This document shows positions 56,426 through 64,000 of a stretch of DNA of 64,000 nt, piece after piece (positions within the stretch are counted from its first letter, which is position 1; every line of letters begins with the position of its first letter). The notes below the pieces were generated by a model. That model was not told where the DNA came from. It searched no databases and worked only from the letters and a program-made list of their open reading frames with translations. Position numbers and translations under genes: made by a program. The stretch comes from DASYPQ01 sp041488095 (lineage in GTDB: Bacteria > Planctomycetota > UBA1135 > GCA-002686595): the NCBI GenBank assembly GCA_041488095.1, contig JBGPOP010000020.1:1-64000 (forward strand). Direction: 5' to 3'.

Positions 56426-58339
56426 ATGGAGACCCGGGCCGCGGCGCGGGAGCAGGCGACGTCGCTCCGCGACGACGCGCTGGTCTTCCTCTCGATCGCG
56501 GCGGTGGCCTTCGCCCTACGCTTCGTCCACCTTCTCCAGGCGCGGGCGGTGCCGCTCTTCGACGCGCTGCTCATGGACGGACAGTCCTACAGCGCCTGGG
56601 CCGACACGATCGTCGCGGGACACTGGCTCGGCGACCGCACCTTCTACCAGGCGCCGCTCTACCCCTACTTCCTCGCCGTCGTCAAGCTCACCGTCGGGAA
56701 CGATCTGTGGCGGATCCGCCTGGTCCAGATCGCGATCGGCTCGATCTCGTGCGGGGTCCTCTTCCTCGCCGGCCGGTCGTTCTTCTCGCGCCGCGCGGGG
56801 ATCGCCGCGGGCGTTCTGCTCGCGTTCTATCCGCCGGCGATCTTCTTCGACGGGTTGATCCAGAAGGCGAACCTGGGGCTCCTCTGGACGGTGCTGCTCC
56901 TGTGGCTGCTCGCGCTCGCGAAGCGCTTCCCCACCCCCGTGCGCTTCTCCCTCGCGGGTGTCTCGCTCGGCCTCCTCATGCTGACGCGCGAGGAGACGAT
57001 CCTGCTCGCGCCGGTGATCGCGATCTGGGCCTGGATCTCCTTCCACGAGCACCCGGTCCCCTCGCGCTCGCGTTGGATCGCCGCCTACGTCGCCGGCCTT
57101 GCGCTCGTGCTCCTGCCGGTGGGCCTGCGCAACCTGAAGGTCGGCGGCGAGCTCGTGCTGACCACCTCCCAGGCGGGGCCGAACTTCTACATCGGCAACA
57201 ACCTGACCGCGACCGGCACCTACGTCCCGCTGCGGCCCGGCCGGCAGAACACGGTCTTCGAGCGTCAGGACGCGGTCGACCTCGCCGAGCAGGCGCTGGG
57301 ACGCAAGCTCACCCCTCGGGAGGTGTCGAGCTACTGGAGAGGACGGGCCTTCGCGTTCATCCGCTCGGAGCCGCTCGCCTGGACGCGCCTCATGCTCCGC
57401 AAGGTCGCGCTCCTCCTGAACTGGTACGAGCTGCCGGACTACGAGGACATGTACTTCTACGAGCGCGGCTGCGGTCTCCTGCGCGCGCTCGACGCGGTCT
57501 GGCACTTCGGGATCCTCTTGCCTCTCGGCCTCGCCGGGATCGCCCTGAGCTGGAGGCGCCGGCGGGAGCTCTCGATCCTCCACGCCCTGCTCGCGACGAT
57601 CGGCTTCGGCGTGGTCCTGTTCTACGTTTTCGCCCGCTACCGTTATCCGCTCGTGCCGATCCTCGCGCTCTTCGCCGGCGCGGCGCTCGTCGAGGCGTCC
57701 GAGGCTGCGCGCGCGAGGAAGCACGCGACCCTCGTCGTGCCGGCCCTCGTGCTGCTCGTCTCCGGCGCGATCTCGAACCTTCCGCTCTTCCGGAAGGACT
57801 TCCAGCTGGCCGAGTCCCTGAACAACGCCGCCTCCGTGCTGGCGGGGAAGCACGACGACGCGCGCGCCGTCGAGATGCTCGAGCAGTCGTTGCAGGTCAA
57901 GCCCGACGTGCCCGAGACGCTCGGCAACCTCGGCCTCTCATGGATGCGCCTCGGGCGCGTCGACGAGGCGATCGCGACCTTCCGCCGCGCATCCGAGCTG
58001 CGCCCCGGCGACGCTCGCGCGCTGCTGCGCCTCGGCGCCGCTCTCGAACAGGTCGGGAAGATCGACGAGGCGACCGCCGCCATCGCGCGCGCTCTCCAGA
58101 TCGACCGGAAGGGAGTGCTCGAGAGCGCGATCCTGATGGTCCGCCAGACCCACGCGCACGACCTGGTCGCGCTCGACATCCTGGCCGCCGCGCAGGCCGG
58201 CGGAGGGAGCTTCGATGCGGCGGTCGCGACCGCGAGCCAGGCGCTGGAGATCCAGCCGCCGCCCGGGCAAGCCGCGCTCGCAGCCAAGATCCGCGAACGC
58301 CTCGAGCTGTACCGGCACGGGAAGACGGATCGACCCTAG
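56426..58339 (+). CDS. GT39-family membrane glycosyltransferase fused to TPR repeats
   Basis: A 637-residue protein. About 11 membrane helices cover residues 18-460. The first loop holds LLMDGQSYSAWADTIVAGHWLGDRTFYQAPLYPYFLA, in which the acidic site and the Y-Q-A-P-L-Y-P-Y pattern are typical of GT39-like mannosyl/arabinosyl transferases. From about 475 to 620 there are TPR-type helix pairs (LNNAASVLAGKHDDARAVEML, NLGLSWMRLGRVDEAIATF, LRLGAALEQVGKIDEATAAI), probably on the outer face. TPR may bring protein acceptors or partners. ATG 56426 is chosen for the membrane-protein start; the frame is open for 4.6 kb upstream only as antisense. Confidence 0.88.
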   Translation: METRAAAREQATSLRDDALVFLSIAAVAFALRFVHLLQARAVPLFDALLMDGQSYSAWADTIVAGHWLGDRTFYQAPLYPYFLAVVKLTVGNDLWRIRLVQIAIGSISCGVLFLAGRSFFSRRAGIAAGVLLAFYPPAIFFDGLIQKANLGLLWTVLLLWLLALAKRFPTPVRFSLAGVSLGLLMLTREETILLAPVIAIWAWISFHEHPVPSRSRWIAAYVAGLALVLLPVGLRNLKVGGELVLTTSQAGPNFYIGNNLTATGTYVPLRPGRQNTVFERQDAVDLAEQALGRKLTPREVSSYWRGRAFAFIRSEPLAWTRLMLRKVALLLNWYELPDYEDMYFYERGCGLLRALDAVWHFGILLPLGLAGIALSWRRRRELSILHALLATIGFGVVLFYVFARYRYPLVPILALFAGAALVEASEAARARKHATLVVPALVLLVSGAISNLPLFRKDFQLAESLNNAASVLAGKHDDARAVEMLEQSLQVKPDVPETLGNLGLSWMRLGRVDEAIATFRRASELRPGDARALLRLGAALEQVGKIDEATAAIARALQIDRKGVLESAILMVRQTHAHDLVALDILAAAQAGGGSFDAAVATASQALEIQPPPGQAALAAKIRERLELYRHGKTDRP

Positions 58340-58364
58340 CGGGCGAGGTAGGATCTCTGCCGCC

Positions 58365-59732
58365 ATGGTCCATGCCCTGACGCTCGCGCTCGGAGCCGCG
58401 CTCCTCCCGGTGATCCTGCCTCCCTTCTCCGACCAGGACCCGCGAGTCCAGAGCCTTCCCGCCTACGGCCTGACGATCACGCTGCCCGCCCAGCTCACCG
58501 AGCTCCAGAAGAAGGCGTCGAGGAACGCCGAGATGAAGGGCTGCTGGACGGGCAAGCTCGAGGAGACCTCGGTCGAGATCACCCTGTATGTGCTCGCGGA
58601 CGAGAAGTTCGGCTTCACCGAGCCCGACGACGTCACCGAGATCGTGCTCGAGAACGTGCGCGATCCGAAGAAGGGCGATCCGGCCTTCTGGTTCGAGAAG
58701 ACGCAGCTCGTCGTCGGGCCGTTCGGCTGGGCGGGCTACGGCTCGATCGGTTGGGGCGCGCTCCACGACCAGGACGGCACGAAGGTCGAGGGCACGCTCC
58801 TCGTTCTCGACGGGCTCCTCGAGAAGAACGGATACTCGCTCGAGGTCGTCGCCCAGCCGGCGCTCACCGACGCGCAGTCGAAGGCCGTCCTCGACTTCTT
58901 CAGAACGGGGGTCGTCTACAAGGGCTCGATGCGCAATCCGAAGTGGACCGACGACGAGGCGCGGGAGCGCTGGATCCGCGACGCGCCCAAGGCGACGCAC
59001 GTGAAGCTCGAGAAGCCGATCCGGACGGAGCACTACGTCGTGCTCACCAACTCCTCGGGCGGGAAGAAGTTCGCGGAGGCGATGGAGAAGAGCTACGGCC
59101 TCATCCGCAAGACCTACCCCTTCGACGACGTCGCGGGCACGAAGCTGATGCCGGTGTTCCTCTTCCGCACGCCCGACGAGTACTACGAGTACTACTCCAA
59201 GATCGCCAACATCACGCTCGAGGCGGCTCGCCGCTCCAAGGGTCACTCGTGGCGCGACTACTACGCGACGTGGTACGAGGCGCCCAACGACCCGGTGCAC
59301 ATCCACGAGGCCACGCACCAGATCTTCTCCAACCGCTTGCACCTGGGCGGCGGCGGCTCGTGGTTCCAGGAGGGAGTCGCCGAGTACATGTCGACGACCG
59401 CCAACGATCGCAACCCGAGCGCATCCGAGGTGAAGAAGCGCAAGCACGTGCCGCTGGCCGACCTCGTGGAGATGAAGAGCCTGCTCTACTCGGCGAGCAA
59501 GGACGATCCCAAGGGCGACGCCTCGAGCGGCAACTACCACGAGGCCGCCCTGCTCATCGAGTTCCTGCGCGAGAGCAAGGGACTCAAGGATCGCTTTCCG
59601 GACTTCCTGCGCACGGTCGGACGAGTCCCGCGCAGCGAGACGTCGGTAATCGAGCGCGCTGTGCGCGCGGTCTACGGCACGGATCTCAAGGGGCTCGAGA
59701 ACCAGTGGGTGGAGTACTGCAAGAAACGCTAG
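58365..59732 (+). CDS. Secreted gluzincin-type metalloprotease (DUF1570-like)
   Basis: A 455-residue exported protein with a signal peptide (MVHALTLALGAALLPV). The N-terminal half (30-185) is a separate beta domain of unknown function. The C-terminal half carries the zinc motif HEATH at 314-318 and a downstream glutamate in WFQEGVAEYM (Glu336 or Glu340), the gluzincin arrangement. DUF1570 proteins share this layout and are common in Planctomycetota. It starts 25 bases after the GT39-TPR stop and is likely cotranscribed. Substrate unknown. Confidence 0.82.
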   Translation: MVHALTLALGAALLPVILPPFSDQDPRVQSLPAYGLTITLPAQLTELQKKASRNAEMKGCWTGKLEETSVEITLYVLADEKFGFTEPDDVTEIVLENVRDPKKGDPAFWFEKTQLVVGPFGWAGYGSIGWGALHDQDGTKVEGTLLVLDGLLEKNGYSLEVVAQPALTDAQSKAVLDFFRTGVVYKGSMRNPKWTDDEARERWIRDAPKATHVKLEKPIRTEHYVVLTNSSGGKKFAEAMEKSYGLIRKTYPFDDVAGTKLMPVFLFRTPDEYYEYYSKIANITLEAARRSKGHSWRDYYATWYEAPNDPVHIHEATHQIFSNRLHLGGGGSWFQEGVAEYMSTTANDRNPSASEVKKRKHVPLADLVEMKSLLYSASKDDPKGDASSGNYHEAALLIEFLRESKGLKDRFPDFLRTVGRVPRSETSVIERAVRAVYGTDLKGLENQWVEYCKKR

Positions 59733-59795
59733 GGGGGCTGGCGCGGATCGTGGCGCTGGCGCTGCTCCGGGAACTGACGGTATCCTCTCCGCACC

Positions 59796-60848
59796 GTGCT
59801 CCGCATCCTCCACATCGGCCTGGGATCGCTCGGACGCATGATCGCCGCGGACCTCTACGAGCGCAGGCTCGGGGAGATCGTCGCGGCGGTCGACGTCGCG
59901 CCCGACATCGCGGGAAAGAAGCTGGCCGAGCTCGTCCCCCAGGCCAAGAGCCGGATCGCGGTCCACGGCAGCCTGGACGAGATCAGGGATTGGCGCTCGA
60001 TCGACTGCGCGATCGTCACCACGACCTCGGACCTCGAGCGCTGCGCGCCGACCTTCCGCGACCTCCTGGGCCGCGGCGTCTCGGTCGTGAGCACCTGCGA
60101 GGAGCTGGTCTTCCCCTGGCTGCGCCACGAGCGCCTGGCTCAGGAGCTCGACGTCCTCGCCCGCGAGAACCGCAGCCGCCTGCTCGGGACCGGCGTCAAT
60201 CCCGGATTCCTGATGGACGCCCTGCCCGTGCTCGCGACCTCGATCTCGAGATCGGTCGAGAGCGTCGAGGTGCACCGCTTCCAGGACGCGTCGATCCGCC
60301 GCGTCCCGTTCCAGAAGAAGATCGGCGTCGGCCTCGATGACGCCGGATTTGCCGAGCAGGTGAAGGCCGGGACGCTGCGCCATGTCGGCCTCGGCGAGTC
60401 GCTGCATTTCATCTCGCGCCAGCTCGGGATGGCCATCGACCGTTTCGAGGAGGAGCTCCACCCCGTGAAAGCGGACCGCGACCTCCCCAGCGCGCTCGGT
60501 CCGGTCGCGAAGGGGCGCATCTGCGGCGTGCGTCAGGAGGCGAGCGGGTTCCGCGGCGGAGTGCGCGTCATCCACTTGAAATTCGCCGCAGCGATCGGGC
60601 TCGCCGATCCGCACGATCGGGTGATCGTCCAGGGCCAGCCGCCGATCGATCTGGTCTGGCGGGGCGGCGTCCCCGGCGACGTCGCGACTTGCGCGATCGT
60701 GCTGAACAGCATCGGCCCTCTGCTCATCGCCCTTCCCGGCCTGCACACGATGGCGACGATCCCGCTGGTCGGGTGCGCGCCTCCTGGGCCCGAGCCCGGA
60801 CGCGCGGCTCCGCGCCGCCGCGCCGCGTCCGCGCCGCCGCGCGCGTGA
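59796..60848 (+). CDS. DapB-like NAD(P)-dependent oxidoreductase
   Basis: A 350-residue Rossmann-fold protein. GLGSLGRMIAADLYERRLGEIVAAVDV is the dinucleotide-binding start. SIDCAIVTTTSD, VSTCEELVFPWL and GTGVNPGFLMDALPV follow as in the dihydrodipicolinate reductase / 2,4-diaminopentanoate dehydrogenase group. It is longer than true DapB (~270) and lacks the DapB motif that contains the catalytic Lys, so reduction of dihydrodipicolinate itself is uncertain. The start is GTG 59796. The last ~25 residues are Ala/Pro/Arg low-complexity. It is directly upstream of the LysA-type gene, suggesting a joint amino-acid pathway role. Confidence 0.8.
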   Translation: MLRILHIGLGSLGRMIAADLYERRLGEIVAAVDVAPDIAGKKLAELVPQAKSRIAVHGSLDEIRDWRSIDCAIVTTTSDLERCAPTFRDLLGRGVSVVSTCEELVFPWLRHERLAQELDVLARENRSRLLGTGVNPGFLMDALPVLATSISRSVESVEVHRFQDASIRRVPFQKKIGVGLDDAGFAEQVKAGTLRHVGLGESLHFISRQLGMAIDRFEEELHPVKADRDLPSALGPVAKGRICGVRQEASGFRGGVRVIHLKFAAAIGLADPHDRVIVQGQPPIDLVWRGGVPGDVATCAIVLNSIGPLLIALPGLHTMATIPLVGCAPPGPEPGRAAPRRRAASAPPRA

Positions 60849-60894
60849 CGCCGGGGCCATGATCGAGCGCCGCGCGAGCACCGGGAGGTCGGGA

Positions 60895-62139
60895 GTGAAG
60901 ACCGTGGCGGGGCTCAAGCCGAGGCTCCTCGACGACCACCTGCTCGCCGACCTGGCGCGCGAGCACGGAACGCCGCTCTACATCTACGACGCGGAGACCA
61001 TCCGGCGCCGCATCGAGGAGCTGCGCGGCTTCGACGCGATCCGCTACGCCCAGAAGGCGAACTCGAGCCTGGCTGTGCTCGCGCTGATCCGCCGCGAGCG
61101 CGTGCTCGTCGACGCGGTGTCGGCCGGGGAGATCGCACGCGCTCTGCGCGCGGGATACCGTCCGGCGGACATCGCCTTCACGGCGGACCTGTTCGACCGG
61201 GCCGCGATGGCGATGCTGCGGGAACATCCCGTCCCCGTGAACCTGGGGTCGCCCGACATGATCGAGCAGTACGCGCGTCTCGAGGCAGGCGCGGAGATCA
61301 CGCTGCGAGTGAACCCCGGCTTCGGCCACGGCCACGACCGGAAGGTGAGCACGGGCGGCGAGGCCTCGAAGCACGGGATCTGGCACGAGGACCTTCCGGC
61401 AGCGGTCGAGCGCGCCCGACGCCTAGGCCTCGTCGTCCGCGGCCTGCACGTGCACATCGGCTCGGGCTCGGACCTCGAGCACCTGACGCGCGCATGCCCG
61501 ATCGTGTGCACGCTCGCGCGGAGCGTCGCCTCCAGCCTGAGCACGATCTCCGCCGGCGGCGGCCTGCCGGTCCCCTACCGCGCTGGAGAGCCGCGGTTGG
61601 ACGTCGCGCGCTTCACCTCCGCGTGGCGCGAGGCGAAGGCCTCTATCGAGGGCGAGATCGGCCGCAAGATCACCCTCGAGGTCGAGCCCGGACGCTATCT
61701 CGTCGCCGAGGCGGGCGCGCTGATCGCCGAGGTGCGCGGGACGAAGAGGAGCGGCGGAGTCGAGTACGTGCTCGTCGATGCGGGCTTCCACAACCTGATC
61801 CGCCCGGCGATGTACGGAGCCTGGCACCAGATCTCGGTCGTCGGGCGGCCGCTCGACGAGCGGGCGACTCCCACGGTGGTCGCCGGTCCCCTGTGCGAGT
61901 CGGCCGACGTGTTCACGCAGGATCGCGAGGGACAGCTCGACCCCCAACCCCTGCCCGAGGTGCGCGAAGGCGACCTCCTCTGCATCCACGACGCCGGCGC
62001 GTACGCCGCGAGCATGGCCTCGAACTACAATTCGCAGCCGCTCGCGGCCGAGGTGCTGGTCGAGGGGCGCGAGGCGCGCCTCGTGCGCACGAGACAGACG
62101 ATCGAGGACCTCTTCCGCAACGAGGTCGTCGACACGTAG
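60895..62139 (+). CDS. lysA: Diaminopimelate decarboxylase-like PLP enzyme
   Basis: Fold-type III PLP decarboxylase; LysA makes lysine from meso-diaminopimelate. The 414-residue protein has the N-terminal GTPLYIYDAETI and PLP-Lys54 in YAQKANSS. HIGSGSD, the PLP-phosphate loop SAGGGLPVPY, EPGRYLVAEAGAL and the C-terminal catalytic GPLCESADVF motif with its Cys follow. GTG 60895 is chosen because GGAGG lies 7 bases upstream and it gives the usual N-terminus; ATG 60859 would add 12 atypical residues. LysA and carboxynorspermidine decarboxylase can be confused, but GPLCESAD fits LysA. Confidence 0.9.
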   Translation: MKTVAGLKPRLLDDHLLADLAREHGTPLYIYDAETIRRRIEELRGFDAIRYAQKANSSLAVLALIRRERVLVDAVSAGEIARALRAGYRPADIAFTADLFDRAAMAMLREHPVPVNLGSPDMIEQYARLEAGAEITLRVNPGFGHGHDRKVSTGGEASKHGIWHEDLPAAVERARRLGLVVRGLHVHIGSGSDLEHLTRACPIVCTLARSVASSLSTISAGGGLPVPYRAGEPRLDVARFTSAWREAKASIEGEIGRKITLEVEPGRYLVAEAGALIAEVRGTKRSGGVEYVLVDAGFHNLIRPAMYGAWHQISVVGRPLDERATPTVVAGPLCESADVFTQDREGQLDPQPLPEVREGDLLCIHDAGAYAASMASNYNSQPLAAEVLVEGREARLVRTRQTIEDLFRNEVVDT

Positions 62140-62170
62140 ACCCTCCGACCCGAAGAAGGAGAAGATCCCC

Positions 62171-62605
62171 ATGCCCAAGGAAGTACCCGACCACCATGAC
62201 GCCGAGATCGTGCTTCGGCTCTACGACCTGCGCCGCGAGGCCGTGATGCGCGAGTCGCGCACCAAGATCTTCCAGTTCATGCCGAGGACCTGGGAAGAGT
62301 TCATCGCGGTGACGCAGATCGATCACCCGATGAACGCCGCGTTCCGGCAGGTGTCGAGCTACTGGGAGATGGCGTACGGGTTCGCGCGACACCACATCGT
62401 GAACCCGGACTTCCTGATCGAGAACACGACCGAGGGGTTGTTCCTCTACGCCCGGGTGCTCCCGTTCCTCGCACGCTTCCGCAAGGAGGTGTCGCCGACC
62501 GCGTTCCGGAACTCGGAGTGGATCACGACGCAGTGCGAGACGGGGAAGCAGCGGCTGGAGCTGGTCCAGGCGCGGCTGCGGAAGATGCTCGAGTCGAGCC
62601 GGTAG
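62171..62605 (+). CDS. Conserved-looking hypothetical protein, 144 aa
   Basis: Family not recognised. It is soluble, helix-rich, with many aromatic residues (KIFQFMPRTWEEFI, VSSYWEMAYGFARHHIVNP, TTEGLFLYARVLPFLARF). The organisation resembles DUF4760-like helical proteins, but I cannot claim it. AAGGAG lies about 9 bases before ATG 62171, one of the best ribosome sites in the window. It follows the LysA gene by 31 bases, and its stop abuts the end of the convergent pirin gene without a gap. Confidence 0.75.
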   Translation: MPKEVPDHHDAEIVLRLYDLRREAVMRESRTKIFQFMPRTWEEFIAVTQIDHPMNAAFRQVSSYWEMAYGFARHHIVNPDFLIENTTEGLFLYARVLPFLARFRKEVSPTAFRNSEWITTQCETGKQRLELVQARLRKMLESSR

Positions 62606-63304
62606 TCACGGCAGGTCGAACAGCAGGAACTCCGCGCCCCCCGCGGCCTGGATCGAGAGCGTACCCTCGTCCTCCACCGCGAGCCCGTCCCCCTGCGCGA
62701 GCGACCGATCGTTCGCGCGCAGCGATCCCCGCGCGATCTGGAGCCACGCGCACCGGCCCGGCGCAAGCTGCCATTCGTATTCCCGGTCCGTGTTCGTGCG
62801 CGCGGCGAGCACCTTCGCATCCTGGCGGATCGCGATCGAGCCGCCCTCGCCGCCGGGCGAGACGAGCAGGCACAGATCCCCCTTCTTCAGCGCCTCCGCA
62901 AAGCTCTTCTGCCCGTACCGCGGCTTCGCCTCGCGCTCGCTCGGCAGGATCCAGATCTGGAGAAGGTGCGTCATCTCGGTCGCCGAGTGGTTGAACTCGC
63001 TGTGCGTGATCCCCGTCCCGGCCGACATGTACTGCATCTCGCCCGGCTGGATCACCGACCCGTTGCCCATGCTGTCCTTGTGCTCGAGCGACCCCTCGAG
63101 CACCCAGGTCAGGATCTCCATGTCGCGGTGCGGGTGGGTGCCGAACCCCTGCGCGGGTTGGACGAAGTCCTCGTTGATCACCCTCAGCGCGCTGAACCCC
63201 ATGTGATCGGGGTCGAAGTAATCGGCGAACGAGAACGTGTGCCAGCTCTCGAGCCAGCCGTGCTCGACATGGCCGCGCCCGCGCGCGGGTCGGATGGTGA
63301 ACAT
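62606..63304 (-). CDS. Pirin family protein (YhhW-like, quercetinase fold)
   Basis: A 232-residue bicupin. The metal site is complete and sits at the same numbers as in E. coli YhhW: His57 and His59 in GTHPHRD, His101 and Glu103 in THSEFNHS. E. coli YhhW cleaves quercetin; the natural role of bacterial pirins is otherwise unclear, with redox or regulatory roles proposed. The length matches YhhW (231). The start at 63304 is the first Met of the family (MFTIRPARGRGHVEHGWL). It converges on the small hypothetical gene with no spacer. Confidence 0.94.
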   Translation of the reverse strand: MFTIRPARGRGHVEHGWLESWHTFSFADYFDPDHMGFSALRVINEDFVQPAQGFGTHPHRDMEILTWVLEGSLEHKDSMGNGSVIQPGEMQYMSAGTGITHSEFNHSATEMTHLLQIWILPSEREAKPRYGQKSFAEALKKGDLCLLVSPGGEGGSIAIRQDAKVLAARTNTDREYEWQLAPGRCAWLQIARGSLRANDRSLAQGDGLAVEDEGTLSIQAAGGAEFLLFDLP

Positions 63305-63372
63305 GCGTGCCTCCCAGGTCGGGAGCCCAGTCTACCGCCGCGCCCGGTTCGGGAATCGACGGGGTCGGCGCA

Positions 63373-64000
63373 TCAGCCGGACCCGTCCTTGGCGAGCTCC
63401 AGCAGAACCGTCGCGAGCGCCCTCCGCCTCTGCTGGCGCTGGAACCGGGTCGCCTCGTCCTGGCTCGCGATCGAGGTGTTCGGCGAGTCGAAGATCGACG
63501 AGTAGGCGTACGCCGAGAATCCGTTGAACGCCCGCAACGCCGAGTCCAGCTCCTCCCCCGCGACGTCCATGTCGCCGGGCTCGAGGCTGACGCCCATGAC
63601 CACGTAGTGCCCTTTCGCGATCCTCTTCCAGCTCGAGACACGTTCCTCGAACATCTTCAAGTCGCGCGTGTAGTTCATCGGGTACACGACGTCGAGGAGA
63701 TCCTCCGCCAGCCACGTCCTGGCATCCTGGAAGTGCGACAGCGCGCTCTCCGGCACGGGGCCGACCGCCGCCGACAGCTCGACCGTCGGCCGCGTTTCCC
63801 GCATCATGCGGCGGATGTCGCGCAGCAGGTTCGACACCTGCTCGGTGCGCCACGAGTCCCACGCGACGCGGTCCTGGTCCGGCTTCTTCCCCGTCTCGCC
63901 TTCGAAGAGCGCCACCGTCTTCGCGTCGCGCGGATAGTCGAGCTTGGAGCGGTCCGGCTCGCCCTGCGGCTGCTCGTTGGGGAAACGGAAGTAGTCGAGA
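63373..64000 (-). CDS. Glycosyl-hydrolase-like family 10 (GHL10) protein, C-terminal part
   Basis: The C-terminal ~209 residues of a protein that continues beyond base 64000. The first visible residues LDYFRFPNEQPQG and later FEGETGKKPDQDRVAWDSWRTEQVSNLL are typical of GHL10/YngK-type proteins (COG1649), as are VVYPMNYTRD and VVMGVSLEPGDMDVAGEELDSAL. These are TIM-barrel glycosidase-like proteins, often lipoproteins; the N-terminus is outside the window. The frame in the last 85 bases connects without a stop, so the gene is truncated only by the window edge. Confidence 0.85.
   Translation of the reverse strand, partial: LDYFRFPNEQPQGEPDRSKLDYPRDAKTVALFEGETGKKPDQDRVAWDSWRTEQVSNLLRDIRRMMRETRPTVELSAAVGPVPESALSHFQDARTWLAEDLLDVVYPMNYTRDLKMFEERVSSWKRIAKGHYVVMGVSLEPGDMDVAGEELDSALRAFNGFSAYAYSSIFDSPNTSIASQDEATRFQRQQRRRALATVLLELAKDGSG

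Noticed and set aside
57897..60917. A minus-strand open frame of 1006 codons across the gluzincin and DapB-like genes
   Set aside because: It spans three well supported plus-strand genes and has low-complexity composition with no recognisable domain.

Overview
The window is about 64 kb of GC-rich, densely coded bacterial chromosome. It has mixed gene orientation and short intergenic gaps, and I see no insertion sequence, prophage, integrase or CRISPR array. The taxon cannot be fixed from sequence alone. The best hint is the secreted propeller protein at 49569-51164, whose Cys-rich C-terminal module resembles modules I associate with high-GC Planctomycetota. The His-rich GroEL tail and the bacilliredoxin-type protein are compatible with that. 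This placement is an inference.

Layout. 1-2228: the 3' part of a groEL gene, then an unknown gene. 2348-6745 (minus): a very large membrane fusion protein carrying two rhodanese domains, a YidC/Oxa1-like segment, a PEP-synthase-type ATP-grasp domain, a phosphohistidine swivel domain and a PilZ domain. This is the most unusual object here. 7090-9994: a PhnD-like periplasmic binding protein overlapping a hybrid histidine kinase, with no permease. 10049-15163: an M1 aminopeptidase lipoprotein divergent from a YfhO-family membrane protein. 15295-20807: the 2-oxoglutarate dehydrogenase operon (E1, E2, E3). 20826-29191 (minus): an eight-gene run, in transcription order rsmD, nagA, unknown secreted protein, manA, rluB-type synthase, catalytic M16 peptidase, non-catalytic M16 partner, BaeRF/Balon-like factor; several junctions are 4-nt overlaps. 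29274-30913: pdxJ-dapA, translationally coupled.

30963-38836: pcm, clpB, an HU-like protein, then a DUF234-type ATPase behind a double palindrome that overlaps a TATAAT box. A small four-cysteine protein, a bacilliredoxin-type protein, an unknown protein and a zinc-ribbon membrane protein follow. A tRNA-Leu(UAG) lies at 38988-39072. 39114-46632 is a surface-glycan island: two GT2 glycosyltransferases, a sulfatase-fold protein, a WecD/RffC-like acetyltransferase, a WecE/RffA-like aminotransferase, a polytopic GT39-like protein and a methyltransferase. 46645-51164 holds an HtrA-type protease, a NhaD-type antiporter and the secreted propeller protein.

51367-64000: aldo/keto reductase, DUF2339 membrane protein, cyanophycinase-like S51 peptidase, GT39-TPR fusion, secreted gluzincin metalloprotease, a DapB-like oxidoreductase followed by a LysA-type decarboxylase, a small conserved protein, a pirin and the C-terminal part of a GHL10-type glycosidase.

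Together the window mixes core metabolism (TCA cycle, lysine and pyridoxal biosynthesis), protein quality control (GroEL, ClpB, HtrA, Pcm, M16 pair, BaeRF) and envelope or glycan functions. All assignments come from reading motifs and domain order by eye; no database search was run.
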